A stretch of 49,499 bases of DNA from assembly GCA_022448105.1 (NCBI GenBank), contig JAKVAV010000005.1, forward strand, positions 78,272 through 127,770, given 5' to 3'. The first letter of the stretch is position 1; each line of letters starts with the position of its first letter. The position numbers were made by a program, and so were the translations under genes. Of this stretch, positions 25,624 through 34,784 are shown in pieces. The stretch comes from Flavobacteriales bacterium. GTDB taxonomy: Bacteria; Bacteroidota; Bacteroidia; Flavobacteriales_D; Cryomorphaceae. The notes beneath the pieces were generated by a model. It searched no databases. It was given only the letters and a program-made list of their open reading frames with translations, and had not been told where the DNA came from.

Positions 25624-28600
25624 ATGAATAAAAACAACAATTATATGAGAGTGACTAGATCCATATTGATTTTTTCTGCTCTATTTATGGGCTTGAGCGG
25701 AAGTATATCAGCGAGAGAGTATTTGGGCCCAAAATCTTCGAAGTCAGAAATTCAGACTAAGTCTGAAGCTTGTTCGCCAGCCCAAGCACAGTTTGAGTTT
25801 GCAGTGAACAATGTGAGAACTGCTGCAGAAACTGCCGGAAACACATGGTATGACAGGGGAAATGGTTTGCCATTCTACGAGGTTCCAGAAGGCGGTGGGA
25901 ACCATGCCATTTTTGCAGGTGCCCTCTGGATGGGTGGAACAGACCCTGCCGGTAACCTCAAACTGGCTGCCATTCGATTTAGACAGGTCGGAAACGATTT
26001 TTGGCCAGGTCCTCTGACAGATGATGGTGCCGCCACAACCTTTGACGAAACTTGTGAGGAGTATGATAGATTTTTTAACATGTCCCGACAAGATGTAGAG
26101 ATCCACCGATTCTATTTTACTCTGGTAAATCAAGGTATAGATCCCTCGACAGAACCATTATTTGAGAATGGCTATTCTATTCCTAATACCATTTTGGATT
26201 GGCCAACTCATGGTAATACAGCATTGGGCCAGAGTTTTAATCTAGCGCCTTTCGCCGATTTACGGGATCCAGAAACTGGCGAGATCTTAACAACTCCTGG
26301 ACTATATGAACCCGAGTTAGGCGATTATCCGCTCTATGATTTAGAGTCAGATATCGATTGTAGGACGAGGCTCGTCACCGATCCTGTGCCACTTTTTGGT
26401 GATTTTTCAATGTACTGGATATTTAACGACAAGGGAAACATTCACACTGAATCCCAAGGAGAGCCAATAGGGATGGAAATCCAAGCCCAGATGTTTGGTT
26501 TTAATACCAATGACGAGATCAATAACATGACCTTTTGTAATTACGTATTGATTAATAGAGGTTCATTAACATTAGAAGAGACATTCTTTGCTCAATGGGT
26601 TGATACTGATCTGGGTAATCCAACGGACGATTATGTGGGTTGCGATGTGCAGAGAGGGCTGGGCTATTCTTATAATGGATCAAACTTCGATGGAAGTAGC
26701 ACAAGCGGCCCTGGATACGGTGAGCAACCCCCAGCAATTGGAATTGATTTTTTCGAAGGACCTTACCAGGATCCTGATGGGATTAATAACAACTATGGTA
26801 TAGGTAATAACGAAGCACTGAATGGCTTAGGCTACTTTAATATTGCGGATACCTTAACCATCCTTGGTCCCGATTCAGTTATCGATAATGAAAGATTTGG
26901 AATGAGGAGATTCATTTACCACCAAAATGCAAGTGGTCCACAAGCTACAAGAGGACCTCAAATAGCGGTGGAATACTATCAAATGATGAGAGGTATCTGG
27001 AGAGATTCTGAGCCTATGACTTTCGGAGGTCTTGGATACAATCCTGGTACCCCTAATTTAGTCGCAGACTTTATGTTTCCAGGTGATTCAGACCCACTGT
27101 TCTGGGGTACAAACGGAGTAGACCCCCAATACCCTCAACCAGGAGGTTGGACAGAGGAAAATGAGGGAAACCCTGCAGAGGATAGGAGATTCCTTCAGTC
27201 GGCGGGTCCCTTTACACTCGATCCAGGCGAATTTAATAACATAACCGTTGGAGCAGTTTACGCAAGAGCCAACACAGGAGGACCATTTGCCTCTGTAAAT
27301 AGTCTTTTCGTGGCTGACGACAAGGCCCAAGCCTTATTTGAAAACTGTTTCCGTCTTTTGAGCGGCCCAGATGCACCAGATCTTACTTTTCAAGAATTGG
27401 ACAAAGAATTGATATTCTATTTGAGGAATACAAATGCATTGAGCAATAACTTGGCAGAAGAGTATATAGAGCTTGACCCGACAATCCCCGCATTCAACGA
27501 GGATGGAGAACCTCAAGATAGATTCTACCGATTTCAGGGATACCAAGTCTACCAATTGAGAGATGAGGAGGTATCCACAGGTGACTTGGAAGATCCTGAA
27601 TTGGCAAGACTACTGTTTCAGGTAGATGTCGAAGACTTCGATGATAATGGTGAGCCAATTGGTCAAATCATAAATTACGAGTTTGACGAAGAGATCGGTC
27701 TTTCTGTGCCAGTCGAGAAAGTGAATGGCCAAAACGCTGGAATCAGCCATTCTTTCAGAGTTACTACAGACTTATTTGCACAAGGCGATAACCAGTTGAT
27801 CAATTTTAAGAAATATTACTATGTGGCAGTTGCTTACGGATATAATAACTTCGAAGATTATAATCCAGACCCGGATAACCCAACGGGTCAATCTGCTCCT
27901 TATCTTGTGGGTAGATCGTCTGCAACTGGAGCCATTGTGCCAGTTGTAGCAATCCCTTCGAAACACGATCCAAGATTTAACGGTAGCGTGATAAACTCTG
28001 CTTACGGAGATGGCTTGCCGGTTACAAGGATTGAGGGTACCGGAAATGGAGGTAACGAGCTACGACTCACAGAAGAGTCTGTTGATGCCATTATGGCTGG
28101 CCCACCTTACAAGGCTGATCGACTTGAATACGAAGCTGGGTTTGGTCCTTTAAATGCAAAGATTGTTGATCCGTTGAACGTTAAATCAACCGACTTCGTT
28201 ATTAAATTTTACAACGAAAAGGATAGTACTGGTTTGTATGTCGGTGACTTTGAAGATGCTAGGTGGTTCCTGATAGACAAGGACAACCCCAACGACACCA
28301 TATTTAGCGAGACAACAATCAGAGTCGCTAACGAGCAAATTATTCCAGAATACGGTATTAGCGTAGAGATTGGACAGTATGAGTTCGAAGTGGCCAATCC
28401 TGGCGCTGGATCAGAAAAGTTCTTGCCTGCTTTGTTGAATTCATCAATAGAATTTCCCTCAGGCTTTAATTGGCTGACAGGTGTAATTGACGCTGAGGGC
28501 TTTACATACAACAACTGGATTAGAGCTGGGACCACAATCGCAGAAGACGGCGGGGATGCAGAAAGCCCTTGCTACCTTATCAACGGCTTCCCAGTAGGAC

Positions 28601-30159
28601 CATTCTGGGATGATAAGGAAGGGTTTGATACAAGGCAGGTATACGAAAACGTGATAAATGGAACCTTTTCACCAGCCCACCTTGTTTATTCTAACAACTG
28701 TGGTGTAGGTCCTTTTAACACAACGGCTGAATCACAAGCAAGAACTAATACATCCAATAGGGATATGACTGACCTGAGCTCGGTGCAGGTATTTATCACT
28801 CCAGATAAGTCTAAGTGGAGTAGGGTGCCCGTATTCGAGATGCAGCACGATGCAGCCTTCGCTCAATTGGGAACTGCCAAAGAACTTCTACGAAATGAGG
28901 CAGGGATAAAAATGGGCTTGAGAGGAGCTTTATCGGTTGATAAGAATGGATTGAATCAAGCACAAGGAGGAGTTGATTTGTCAGAGGCTACCTTTGATAA
29001 TGATCAAGTCCTTGACGACATTGTTTGGGCTGAAATTAAAGAAGACTTAGACGGCGAAATCGACTGGATTGACGGCAACGAAGTCTTTGAATGGCAGTTT
29101 GTCATGTTGGAATACGACAGAGAGTACCCGAGTCTTGGTCTTATTGATAGAGATGAAGCTGGCAACATAACATACAACGAAGACAAGATGATTGGGCTTT
29201 CATTCGGTATGGGGTGGTTTCCTGGATTTGCAATAAATGTGGAGACTGGTGAAAGGTTGAATATGGCTTTTGCTGAAAACTCATTTTTCGCAGGAGACAA
29301 TGGTAGAGACATGCTTTGGAATCCATCAAATAGAGAATCGCTCAGCTTTATTCAACCTGTATTTGGAGGAGAGCATTATGTCTACATTTTTGATAATAAT
29401 TCATTATACAAAGACGAAATTGCTGATCTAGACATTGACGATGGGGATCTTCCCGAGGAAATGCCAATGTATGATAACGGACAATTTGCCTATGAAGCAT
29501 TAACAACTGGAAAATCCAGCGATAGGAGAAGGACTTATGCGGGAATTGAATGGGTGGCCATGCCCTTGCTAAATTCGCCAGATGGCTACTTATCTCCCGA
29601 GGCTGGATTGGTCCCAGGAGAAGTAATAATTTCGGCGAGCGTCGCGACACCCTACCAGCCGTATGCAACCGCAGCAGATGAATTGGGAGATGGTCCTTAT
29701 GTTCCGAACAAGGAAGGATCTTTACCCTACGTCCCTGTCGATTCTGCGATTGCCCTTAGCCAAAATCAATGGTATCCAATGTATGAGTTTAGCACCCGGG
29801 GTTCGCAAGCACAAACCTTTCAGTCGAGTGTGGCTGAAGATGCGCTTGATTTGATCGACATTGTGCCAAACCCATATTACGCGTATAGCTCCTATGAACA
29901 ATCTAGAGTAGATAATCGGGTTAAATTTGTGAACCTCCCTCCTGAATGTAAAATACAGGTATTTACCATAAATGGAACACTCGTACGAATTCTAGAGAAA
30001 GATAATCCTAATACATTCCTGGAATGGGATTTACGAAATGAAACATTCATTCCCGTGGCAGGAGGGATTTATTTGATTCATGTTTCAGTTCCTGGAGTGG
30101 GAGAAAGAGTGCTGAAGTTTTTCATGGCTACACGCCCAGCTGACCTTAGAAACCTATAA
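25624..30159 (+). CDS. Giant exported protein with T9SS-like C-terminal domain
   Basis: A 1511-residue protein of unknown function. The N-terminus is a signal peptide (ILIFSALFMGLSGSISA). Early in the mature part is a segment GNHAIFAGALWMGGTDPAGNL, and the body is acidic and rich in Asn, Asp, Gly and Tyr. The last 95 or so residues begin VPNPYYAYSSYE, continue KIQVFTINGTLVRIL and end GGIYLIHVSVPGVGERVLKF, which matches the beta-sandwich type A sorting domain of type IX secretion cargo. An unusual extra tail, FMATRPADLRNL, follows. It is placed between a TonB-dependent receptor-like gene and a PorV-like gene, suggesting that the three products form one surface complex. The start at 25624 is chosen for position and signal. 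Confidence 0.8.
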   Translation: MNKNNNYMRVTRSILIFSALFMGLSGSISAREYLGPKSSKSEIQTKSEACSPAQAQFEFAVNNVRTAAETAGNTWYDRGNGLPFYEVPEGGGNHAIFAGALWMGGTDPAGNLKLAAIRFRQVGNDFWPGPLTDDGAATTFDETCEEYDRFFNMSRQDVEIHRFYFTLVNQGIDPSTEPLFENGYSIPNTILDWPTHGNTALGQSFNLAPFADLRDPETGEILTTPGLYEPELGDYPLYDLESDIDCRTRLVTDPVPLFGDFSMYWIFNDKGNIHTESQGEPIGMEIQAQMFGFNTNDEINNMTFCNYVLINRGSLTLEETFFAQWVDTDLGNPTDDYVGCDVQRGLGYSYNGSNFDGSSTSGPGYGEQPPAIGIDFFEGPYQDPDGINNNYGIGNNEALNGLGYFNIADTLTILGPDSVIDNERFGMRRFIYHQNASGPQATRGPQIAVEYYQMMRGIWRDSEPMTFGGLGYNPGTPNLVADFMFPGDSDPLFWGTNGVDPQYPQPGGWTEENEGNPAEDRRFLQSAGPFTLDPGEFNNITVGAVYARANTGGPFASVNSLFVADDKAQALFENCFRLLSGPDAPDLTFQELDKELIFYLRNTNALSNNLAEEYIELDPTIPAFNEDGEPQDRFYRFQGYQVYQLRDEEVSTGDLEDPELARLLFQVDVEDFDDNGEPIGQIINYEFDEEIGLSVPVEKVNGQNAGISHSFRVTTDLFAQGDNQLINFKKYYYVAVAYGYNNFEDYNPDPDNPTGQSAPYLVGRSSATGAIVPVVAIPSKHDPRFNGSVINSAYGDGLPVTRIEGTGNGGNELRLTEESVDAIMAGPPYKADRLEYEAGFGPLNAKIVDPLNVKSTDFVIKFYNEKDSTGLYVGDFEDARWFLIDKDNPNDTIFSETTIRVANEQIIPEYGISVEIGQYEFEVANPGAGSEKFLPALLNSSIEFPSGFNWLTGVIDAEGFTYNNWIRAGTTIAEDGGDAESPCYLINGFPVGPFWDDKEGFDTRQVYENVINGTFSPAHLVYSNNCGVGPFNTTAESQARTNTSNRDMTDLSSVQVFITPDKSKWSRVPVFEMQHDAAFAQLGTAKELLRNEAGIKMGLRGALSVDKNGLNQAQGGVDLSEATFDNDQVLDDIVWAEIKEDLDGEIDWIDGNEVFEWQFVMLEYDREYPSLGLIDRDEAGNITYNEDKMIGLSFGMGWFPGFAINVETGERLNMAFAENSFFAGDNGRDMLWNPSNRESLSFIQPVFGGEHYVYIFDNNSLYKDEIADLDIDDGDLPEEMPMYDNGQFAYEALTTGKSSDRRRTYAGIEWVAMPLLNSPDGYLSPEAGLVPGEVIISASVATPYQPYATAADELGDGPYVPNKEGSLPYVPVDSAIALSQNQWYPMYEFSTRGSQAQTFQSSVAEDALDLIDIVPNPYYAYSSYEQSRVDNRVKFVNLPPECKIQVFTINGTLVRILEKDNPNTFLEWDLRNETFIPVAGGIYLIHVSVPGVGERVLKFFMATRPADLRNL

Positions 30160-30194
30160 AGAGAACTAATCACCAACTATTGAGAACAAAGCTT

Positions 30195-31262
30195 ATGACA
30201 AATTTCTATAAAAGAACTTCATTAGCCTCGATCACCTTCTGTTTCATCTTATCGGTGTCGGCCTTGTATGCGGGAAATCCTGATCGAGCAGGGTCTGCAG
30301 GGGGACTGCAATTGCTCATCAACCCTTGGGTTCGAAGTGGAGCTTTCTCAGGAGCCAATATGGCTGATGCCACCCCAATTGAATCTATGTACACGAATGT
30401 TGCAGGTCTAGCCTTCGTTGAGCAAACAGAAGTAGGCTTTACCTACACCAATTATCTTTCTGGAGCTGATGTAGGCGTCAACTCAGTAGCTCTAGCCCAA
30501 CGAGTGGGAGAGACAAGTGTGCTTGGACTGTCTATTGTTGCTATGGACTTCGGAGATATTCGAAGAACAACAACATCGACCCCCGATGGTGATGGAACGT
30601 TTTTTAACGTGAATATGGTAAATCTTGGACTCTCGTATGCAAAAGCTTTCTCGAACAGCATCTATGGGGGGATAACCTTAAAAATCCTATCCGAAAGCGT
30701 AGCCGATTTAAGTTCATCTGGTGTTGCAATCGATGCAGGGATTAAATATGTTACAGGCGAAAGGGACCAAATTAAGTTTGGTATTGCGCTTAAAAATGTC
30801 GGGCCTGCGATGTCATTCGAGGGTGACGGTTTGAGCTTCGAAACCACAGCTCCTGAAAACCAATTCGCTTTTACTTCTGAATTGAGGAGTGCTGAATATG
30901 AGCTGCCTTCATTGGTAACAATTGGTTTTAGTTATGATTTCTTGCTATCCGAAGATCATTTTCTCACCGCACATGGAACCTTTATTGCCAATTCTTTTAG
31001 TAATGATAACTACCTTTTCGGGCTTGAGTATAGTTTCTTGCGCAAGTTTTATCTAAGAGGTGGGTATCATTATGAAGAAAACATCTTCAGTGACGATGAG
31101 AGACGATATGTATATACAGGTTTATCTGCAGGTGCAGGCGTTGAATTTGAATTTGGCGGAAATGGTTCAAGAATAAGTGTTGATTATGCTTATCGAGCGA
31201 CCATGCCATTTGATGGTTCTCATTCAATCGGTGCCCGCATTCACTTAGGGCGAGCGAACTAG
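30195..31262 (+). CDS. PorV/PorQ-family outer-membrane protein
   Basis: From the ATG at 30195 the protein has 355 residues, a signal peptide ending SALYA, and the family opening AGSAGGLQLLINPWVRSGAFSGANMADA. Alternating beta strands run throughout and end in SIGARIHLG, typical of FadL-like barrels. PorV is the type IX secretion shuttle that carries cargo to the surface attachment complex; PorQ-like relatives are less well understood. It follows the giant secreted protein by 35 bases, so a dedicated partner role is plausible. Whether it is the cell's main PorV cannot be judged here. Confidence 0.82.
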   Translation: MTNFYKRTSLASITFCFILSVSALYAGNPDRAGSAGGLQLLINPWVRSGAFSGANMADATPIESMYTNVAGLAFVEQTEVGFTYTNYLSGADVGVNSVALAQRVGETSVLGLSIVAMDFGDIRRTTTSTPDGDGTFFNVNMVNLGLSYAKAFSNSIYGGITLKILSESVADLSSSGVAIDAGIKYVTGERDQIKFGIALKNVGPAMSFEGDGLSFETTAPENQFAFTSELRSAEYELPSLVTIGFSYDFLLSEDHFLTAHGTFIANSFSNDNYLFGLEYSFLRKFYLRGGYHYEENIFSDDERRYVYTGLSAGAGVEFEFGGNGSRISVDYAYRATMPFDGSHSIGARIHLGRAN

Positions 31263-31278
31263 AATTCGACAAACTTCT

Positions 31279-31286
31279 TATATTTG
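31279..31286 (+). promoter_or_regulatory. Putative -7 box for greA
   Basis: TATATTTG fully matches TAnnTTTG, with no clear -33. A terminator-like hairpin begins only 8 bases downstream, before greA. Confidence 0.45.
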
Positions 31287-31293
31287 CATAAAC

Positions 31294-31326
31294 GAGAAAG
31301 CCCGGAAAACGGGTTTTCTCTTTTTT
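31294..31326 (+). terminator. Intrinsic terminator (end of the PorV-like unit or greA leader attenuator)
   Basis: An 11-bp stem (GAGAAAGCCCG with CGGGTTTTCTC, one G-T pair), loop GAAAA, then T6. It ends 16 bases before the greA ATG and lies downstream of the candidate greA -7 box. Confidence 0.88.
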
Positions 31327-31342
31327 GATATATACCATAGTC

Positions 31343-31816
31343 ATGTCACAATTAAGCTACTACACAGAAGAAGGTCTCCAAAAACTTAAGGATGAATTAC
31401 ACCAATTAGAATCCATTGAACGCCCGTCCATTTCAAGACAGATAGCGGAGGCTAGAGATAAAGGCGACCTCTCGGAAAATGCGGAATACGATGCTGCCAA
31501 AGAAGCTCAGGGTTTGCTTGAAGCGAAAATTGCAAAATTAAAGGATGTAGTTGCCAATGCTCGCATTGTTGATGAATCGCAGATGGATACTTCCAAAGCC
31601 TACATTTTGAGTACAGTGAAGATTCGAAATTTGGCCAACAGAATGGAGTTGTCCTACACCTTAGTCGCCGAAAATGAGGCTGACCTTAAAGCGAAAAAGA
31701 TTTCTGTAGAATCACCTATTGGCAAAGGTCTTCTTGGAAAAGCAGTGGGGGATGTAGCAGAAATTGACATTCCTTCAGGCTTGGCGAAGTTTGAAATTTT
31801 AGAAATCACTCGTTAA
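31343..31816 (+). CDS. greA: Transcription elongation factor GreA
   Basis: GreA rescues backtracked RNA polymerase by stimulating transcript cleavage. The 157-residue product has the N-terminal coiled coil (YYTEEGLQKLKDELHQLE) with the tip acidic pair in EARDKGDLSENAEYDAAKE, and the C-terminal FKBP-like domain (SPIGKGLLGKAVGDVAEI). The ATG at 31343 is chosen over 31325, which lies in the terminator's T-tract. The stop overlaps the HIT gene start by one base (TAATG). Confidence 0.95.
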   Translation: MSQLSYYTEEGLQKLKDELHQLESIERPSISRQIAEARDKGDLSENAEYDAAKEAQGLLEAKIAKLKDVVANARIVDESQMDTSKAYILSTVKIRNLANRMELSYTLVAENEADLKAKKISVESPIGKGLLGKAVGDVAEIDIPSGLAKFEILEITR

Positions 31817-32205
31817 TGGCCTCGATTTTCACTAGAATAATTGAGGGAGATATTCCTTCATATAAGGTACATGAAGACGATAAGTTTATAGCATTCTTAG
31901 ATATTAACCCACTAAAATCTGGCCACACACTGGTTGTCCCTAAAGAGGAGATAGACTATATTTTCGACCTGCCAGAAGACCTTCTGGGCGAAATTCTGCT
32001 CTTTTCAAAAGAAGTAGCAAGAAAAATTGAAGCGGTTATCGAATGTGAGCGAGTTGGATTATCTGTAATAGGGCTTGAGGTTCCTCACGTTCATGTCCAT
32101 CTCATTCCAATGAATTCTATTTCCGATATGAATTTTGCAAGACCGAAGCTTAATTTGTCGTCTGAGTTTATGGCCGATTTAGCGCAGAAAATCAAGAATG
32201 CGTAA
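31816..32205 (+). CDS. HIT-family nucleotide hydrolase
   Basis: A 129-residue histidine triad protein of the Hint branch: ASIFTRIIEGDIPSYKV at the start and the triad HVHVHLIP with His91, His93 and His95. The middle His region is the nucleophile in purine nucleoside phosphoramidate hydrolysis. The substrate in the cell is unknown. It is coupled to greA by a one-base overlap and converges on ruvC with no gap. Confidence 0.93.
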   Translation: MASIFTRIIEGDIPSYKVHEDDKFIAFLDINPLKSGHTLVVPKEEIDYIFDLPEDLLGEILLFSKEVARKIEAVIECERVGLSVIGLEVPHVHVHLIPMNSISDMNFARPKLNLSSEFMADLAQKIKNA

Positions 32206-32760
32206 TCATCCTCTTTTTCTGTCAGGGTTGGCAGTTAAGAATGATTTCCACGAGGCGTAGGAAGTAGTCTCCAAACCTTTTCTAGTTTGAAATCCATGAC
32301 AAACCGCAGCTGCCAAAGCATCTGAGGCATCCAGACTTTCGGGGAGTTCTTTAAGCCCCAGAATGGTCTGAAGCATTTTTGCGACTTGTTCTTTCGAGGC
32401 GTTACCATTTCCCGTAATAGATTGCTTAATTTTTCTAGGAGCATATTCACGATAAGGCATATCTCTGCTTAATGCAGCAGCGATAGCTACTCCTTGTGCC
32501 CTTCCCAACTTTAGCATTGATTGCACATTTTTTCCGTAAAATGGCGCTTCGATTGAAAGTTCGTCTGGAGTGAATTCATCAATTAGTGAAACAACTCGAT
32601 CAAAAATCTTCCTCAATCTCAGGGCATGATCCGGATATTTTCCGAGCTTTATTATCCCACAGCTCAACATTTCAAATTTTTTTCCTTCTACCTTGATGAT
32701 CCCGTATCCCATAATATTTGTTCCCGGATCCATTCCTAGAATGATGCGCTCGTTTTTCAA
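32206..32760 (-). CDS. ruvC: Holliday junction resolvase RuvC
   Basis: RuvC cuts Holliday junctions with RuvAB. The acidic active-site residues are in place in the 184-residue product: Asp11 in [14 protein letters not shown], Glu71 in [11 protein letters not shown], and Asp144/Asp147 in [15 protein letters not shown]. The gene starts 21 bases from the divergent LPG-synthase-TM gene, and its stop abuts that of the HIT gene; no terminator is seen between them. Confidence 0.95.
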   Translation of the reverse strand: MKNERIILGMDPGTNIMGYGIIKVEGKKFEMLSCGIIKLGKYPDHALRLRKIFDRVVSLIDEFTPDELSIEAPFYGKNVQSMLKLGRAQGVAIAAALSRDMPYREYAPRKIKQSITGNGNASKEQVAKMLQTILGLKELPESLDASDALAAAVCHGFQTRKGLETTSYASWKSFLTANPDRKRG

Positions 32761-32781
32761 AAGATTACCTTTATTCTCTAA

Positions 32782-33690
32782 ATGTATAAAAGAGTTTCCA
32801 CTGCACTTAATAATTCTGCGGCACTAATCACTCTGCGGCTCGCCACGATTGTACTCCTAGGTTCATTGGCTTGGTTAAAATATGCGGACGTACAATCTAC
32901 GGCATTACAGATCGATTTGGGTTTCCTACTTCCAATTTTGATCGTGGGCATTCTAACTTTAGTGAATTTGGCTACAGAGGCTTTGAAGTACCAAACCCTA
33001 TTTGGCAAAAAGGAAATGGATTTTGATCGATCCTTTAAGTCTATTCTTGCTGGAATGAGTGTCGGTATCTGGACGCCCAATAGAGCTGGAGAGTTTATCG
33101 GGAGATTGGAATATGTTTCCAAAGAAAAAAGAAACGATTCTATTGTAGCTACCCTAGCAGGCTCTGCCATTCAAGGAGTGGTAACATTGTTCATGGGAGC
33201 AATTGGCTTTGCATTTTTCAAGTTTCCGATTCAGATCAATCTGCCGATTTATTCAACAGTATTTATCGGTCTGCTCATAATTGCCGCTTCTTATGCGATT
33301 TTTCGAACAGGTCCTCTCCGAAGATTCCGCGAAAAACACGTTAATGTTGCACCAAATAGAGTATTTGTTGCCTCAGTATTTGCTTTCTTGAGGTATCTCA
33401 TATTTACAAGTCAGTTTGTGATTTTGCTCAACAGTTTTGGTTTTCAGGGAGATTTTTTTCAGGCGTACTTTGGTGTATTTGTTCTGTACGTTGTTCAGAC
33501 CTACATGCCTGGTTCTCTGCTTTCTGAGCTCGGTGTTAGAGAAGTGCTTTCTATATTCTTGTTCGCTGCATTTTTCGAGAATGAAATGGGGGCAGTAATG
33601 GCCGCTTTTTGTTTATGGCTTTTGAATATTGGTTTTCCAATCGCTTCTTGGTCTTTATACGGCGCATTAAAACGAGTTGAGTTGAACTGA
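32782..33690 (+). CDS. Lysylphosphatidylglycerol synthase TM-region family membrane protein
   Basis: A 302-residue inner-membrane protein with seven to eight hydrophobic helices, belonging to the LPG-synthase transmembrane (UPF0104/AglD-like) family. Its hallmark is [20 protein letters not shown] near residue 93. It has only the membrane region and no soluble lysyl-transfer domain, so lysyl-lipid synthesis is not implied; members often pair with glycosyltransferases in glycolipid pathways. The stop overlaps the start of a GT2 gene by one base, which fits such a pairing. Confidence 0.8.
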   Translation: MYKRVSTALNNSAALITLRLATIVLLGSLAWLKYADVQSTALQIDLGFLLPILIVGILTLVNLATEALKYQTLFGKKEMDFDRSFKSILAGMSVGIWTPNRAGEFIGRLEYVSKEKRNDSIVATLAGSAIQGVVTLFMGAIGFAFFKFPIQINLPIYSTVFIGLLIIAASYAIFRTGPLRRFREKHVNVAPNRVFVASVFAFLRYLIFTSQFVILLNSFGFQGDFFQAYFGVFVLYVVQTYMPGSLLSELGVREVLSIFLFAAFFENEMGAVMAAFCLWLLNIGFPIASWSLYGALKRVELN

Positions 33691-34784
33691 TGCATCTCCT
33701 GATTATTCTGGTTTCCGTTTACATGGTATTTCTTCTCTACGTGATAACTCCCTCAATAAAATCACATGGGATACAAAGTCAAAAATCAGAATCGCAGAGC
33801 ATTTCGTTAGTCATTCCATTTAAGGATGAAGAGAGAAATCTTCCGAATCTAATTGATTCTATTCTTGAGCAAGATATATTTTGCATGAGTGTGGAGTTCA
33901 TCTTCGTTGACGATCATTCTACCGACGCTTCACAAAGCTTGATCCGAAAGATTCAAGATGTACGGCTCATTTCGGCGATTGATCACGGAAAGAAAAACGC
34001 TATTCGGCAGGGAGTTCAAGCCGCGCGTTTTGATTGGATTTTAACCCTAGATGCTGATGTCTGCTTATCTCCAAATTTTTTTCAGGAACTCGCAAATGTC
34101 AGTTTTGAAAACAGACAGATGTTGCTGTTTTCAATGAGACCAATTCGAAGAAGAGGGTTTATCTCGGCCTTTTTCGATTTAGAATTTCTCGCTCTGCAAG
34201 GCGTGGGAATAGGAATGGCCGAGAAAAACAGACCTCTGCTTTCTAATGGAGCCTGTCTCCTTTTCAAAAAGGAAGCGTTTTTCATGGCAGACAAGCAGAG
34301 GAATGACTATGCAATCCCAACGGGAGATGACATATTTGGAATGTTTGCGATAATAAAAGAATATGGAAAGAAATCGATTGGAACCGCTTCATGGGTTGCT
34401 CCTGTAAACACCTTATTTCCTTCCAACTTTTTTCGATTATTTGCCCAGAGAGCGCGGTGGATATCGAAAACCACTAATGTGGATGACTTCCAGTACCAGT
34501 TTGTCGCAATTCTAATGGCGATTATCCATCTATTACCAGTGTTATTGATGATGGGCTCTTTTGGAGGTGTGTTTTCTTGGTATACTGTGCTTCCTGTGAT
34601 TTTCATAAAACTAGCTTCTGAATGGTTCTTTTTTTGGCATTTGACAACGCAATACCATCGGGGAGATCTACTTTTTTGGCTTCCACTGACCCAATTGCTC
34701 TATCCATTCTATATTTTTATCCTCATAGCTTATGGTTTGAGGTATAGACTTCAATTTTTTAAACCTTCTCTTGATGCAGTATGA
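33690..34784 (+). CDS. Membrane-associated family 2 glycosyltransferase
   Basis: A 364-residue GT2 enzyme: VIPFKDEERNLPNLIDSILEQ starts the GT-A fold, with DDHST and TLDADV as nucleotide-sugar and metal-binding Asp motifs. QRARW near residue 252 is the Q-x-x-R-W motif of processive or lipid-linked GT2 enzymes. An N-terminal anchor helix and three or four C-terminal membrane helices place it at the inner membrane. Donor and acceptor are unknown. The gene overlaps its upstream neighbour by 1 base and the downstream permease by 11 bases. Confidence 0.85.
   Translation: MHLLIILVSVYMVFLLYVITPSIKSHGIQSQKSESQSISLVIPFKDEERNLPNLIDSILEQDIFCMSVEFIFVDDHSTDASQSLIRKIQDVRLISAIDHGKKNAIRQGVQAARFDWILTLDADVCLSPNFFQELANVSFENRQMLLFSMRPIRRRGFISAFFDLEFLALQGVGIGMAEKNRPLLSNGACLLFKKEAFFMADKQRNDYAIPTGDDIFGMFAIIKEYGKKSIGTASWVAPVNTLFPSNFFRLFAQRARWISKTTNVDDFQYQFVAILMAIIHLLPVLLMMGSFGGVFSWYTVLPVIFIKLASEWFFFWHLTTQYHRGDLLFWLPLTQLLYPFYIFILIAYGLRYRLQFFKPSLDAV

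Noticed and set aside
21826-30159. SusC/SusD glycan-uptake pair
   Set aside because: The protein after the receptor is a 1511-residue exported protein with a T9SS-like end, not a SusD-type lipoprotein, and no glycoside hydrolases are near.
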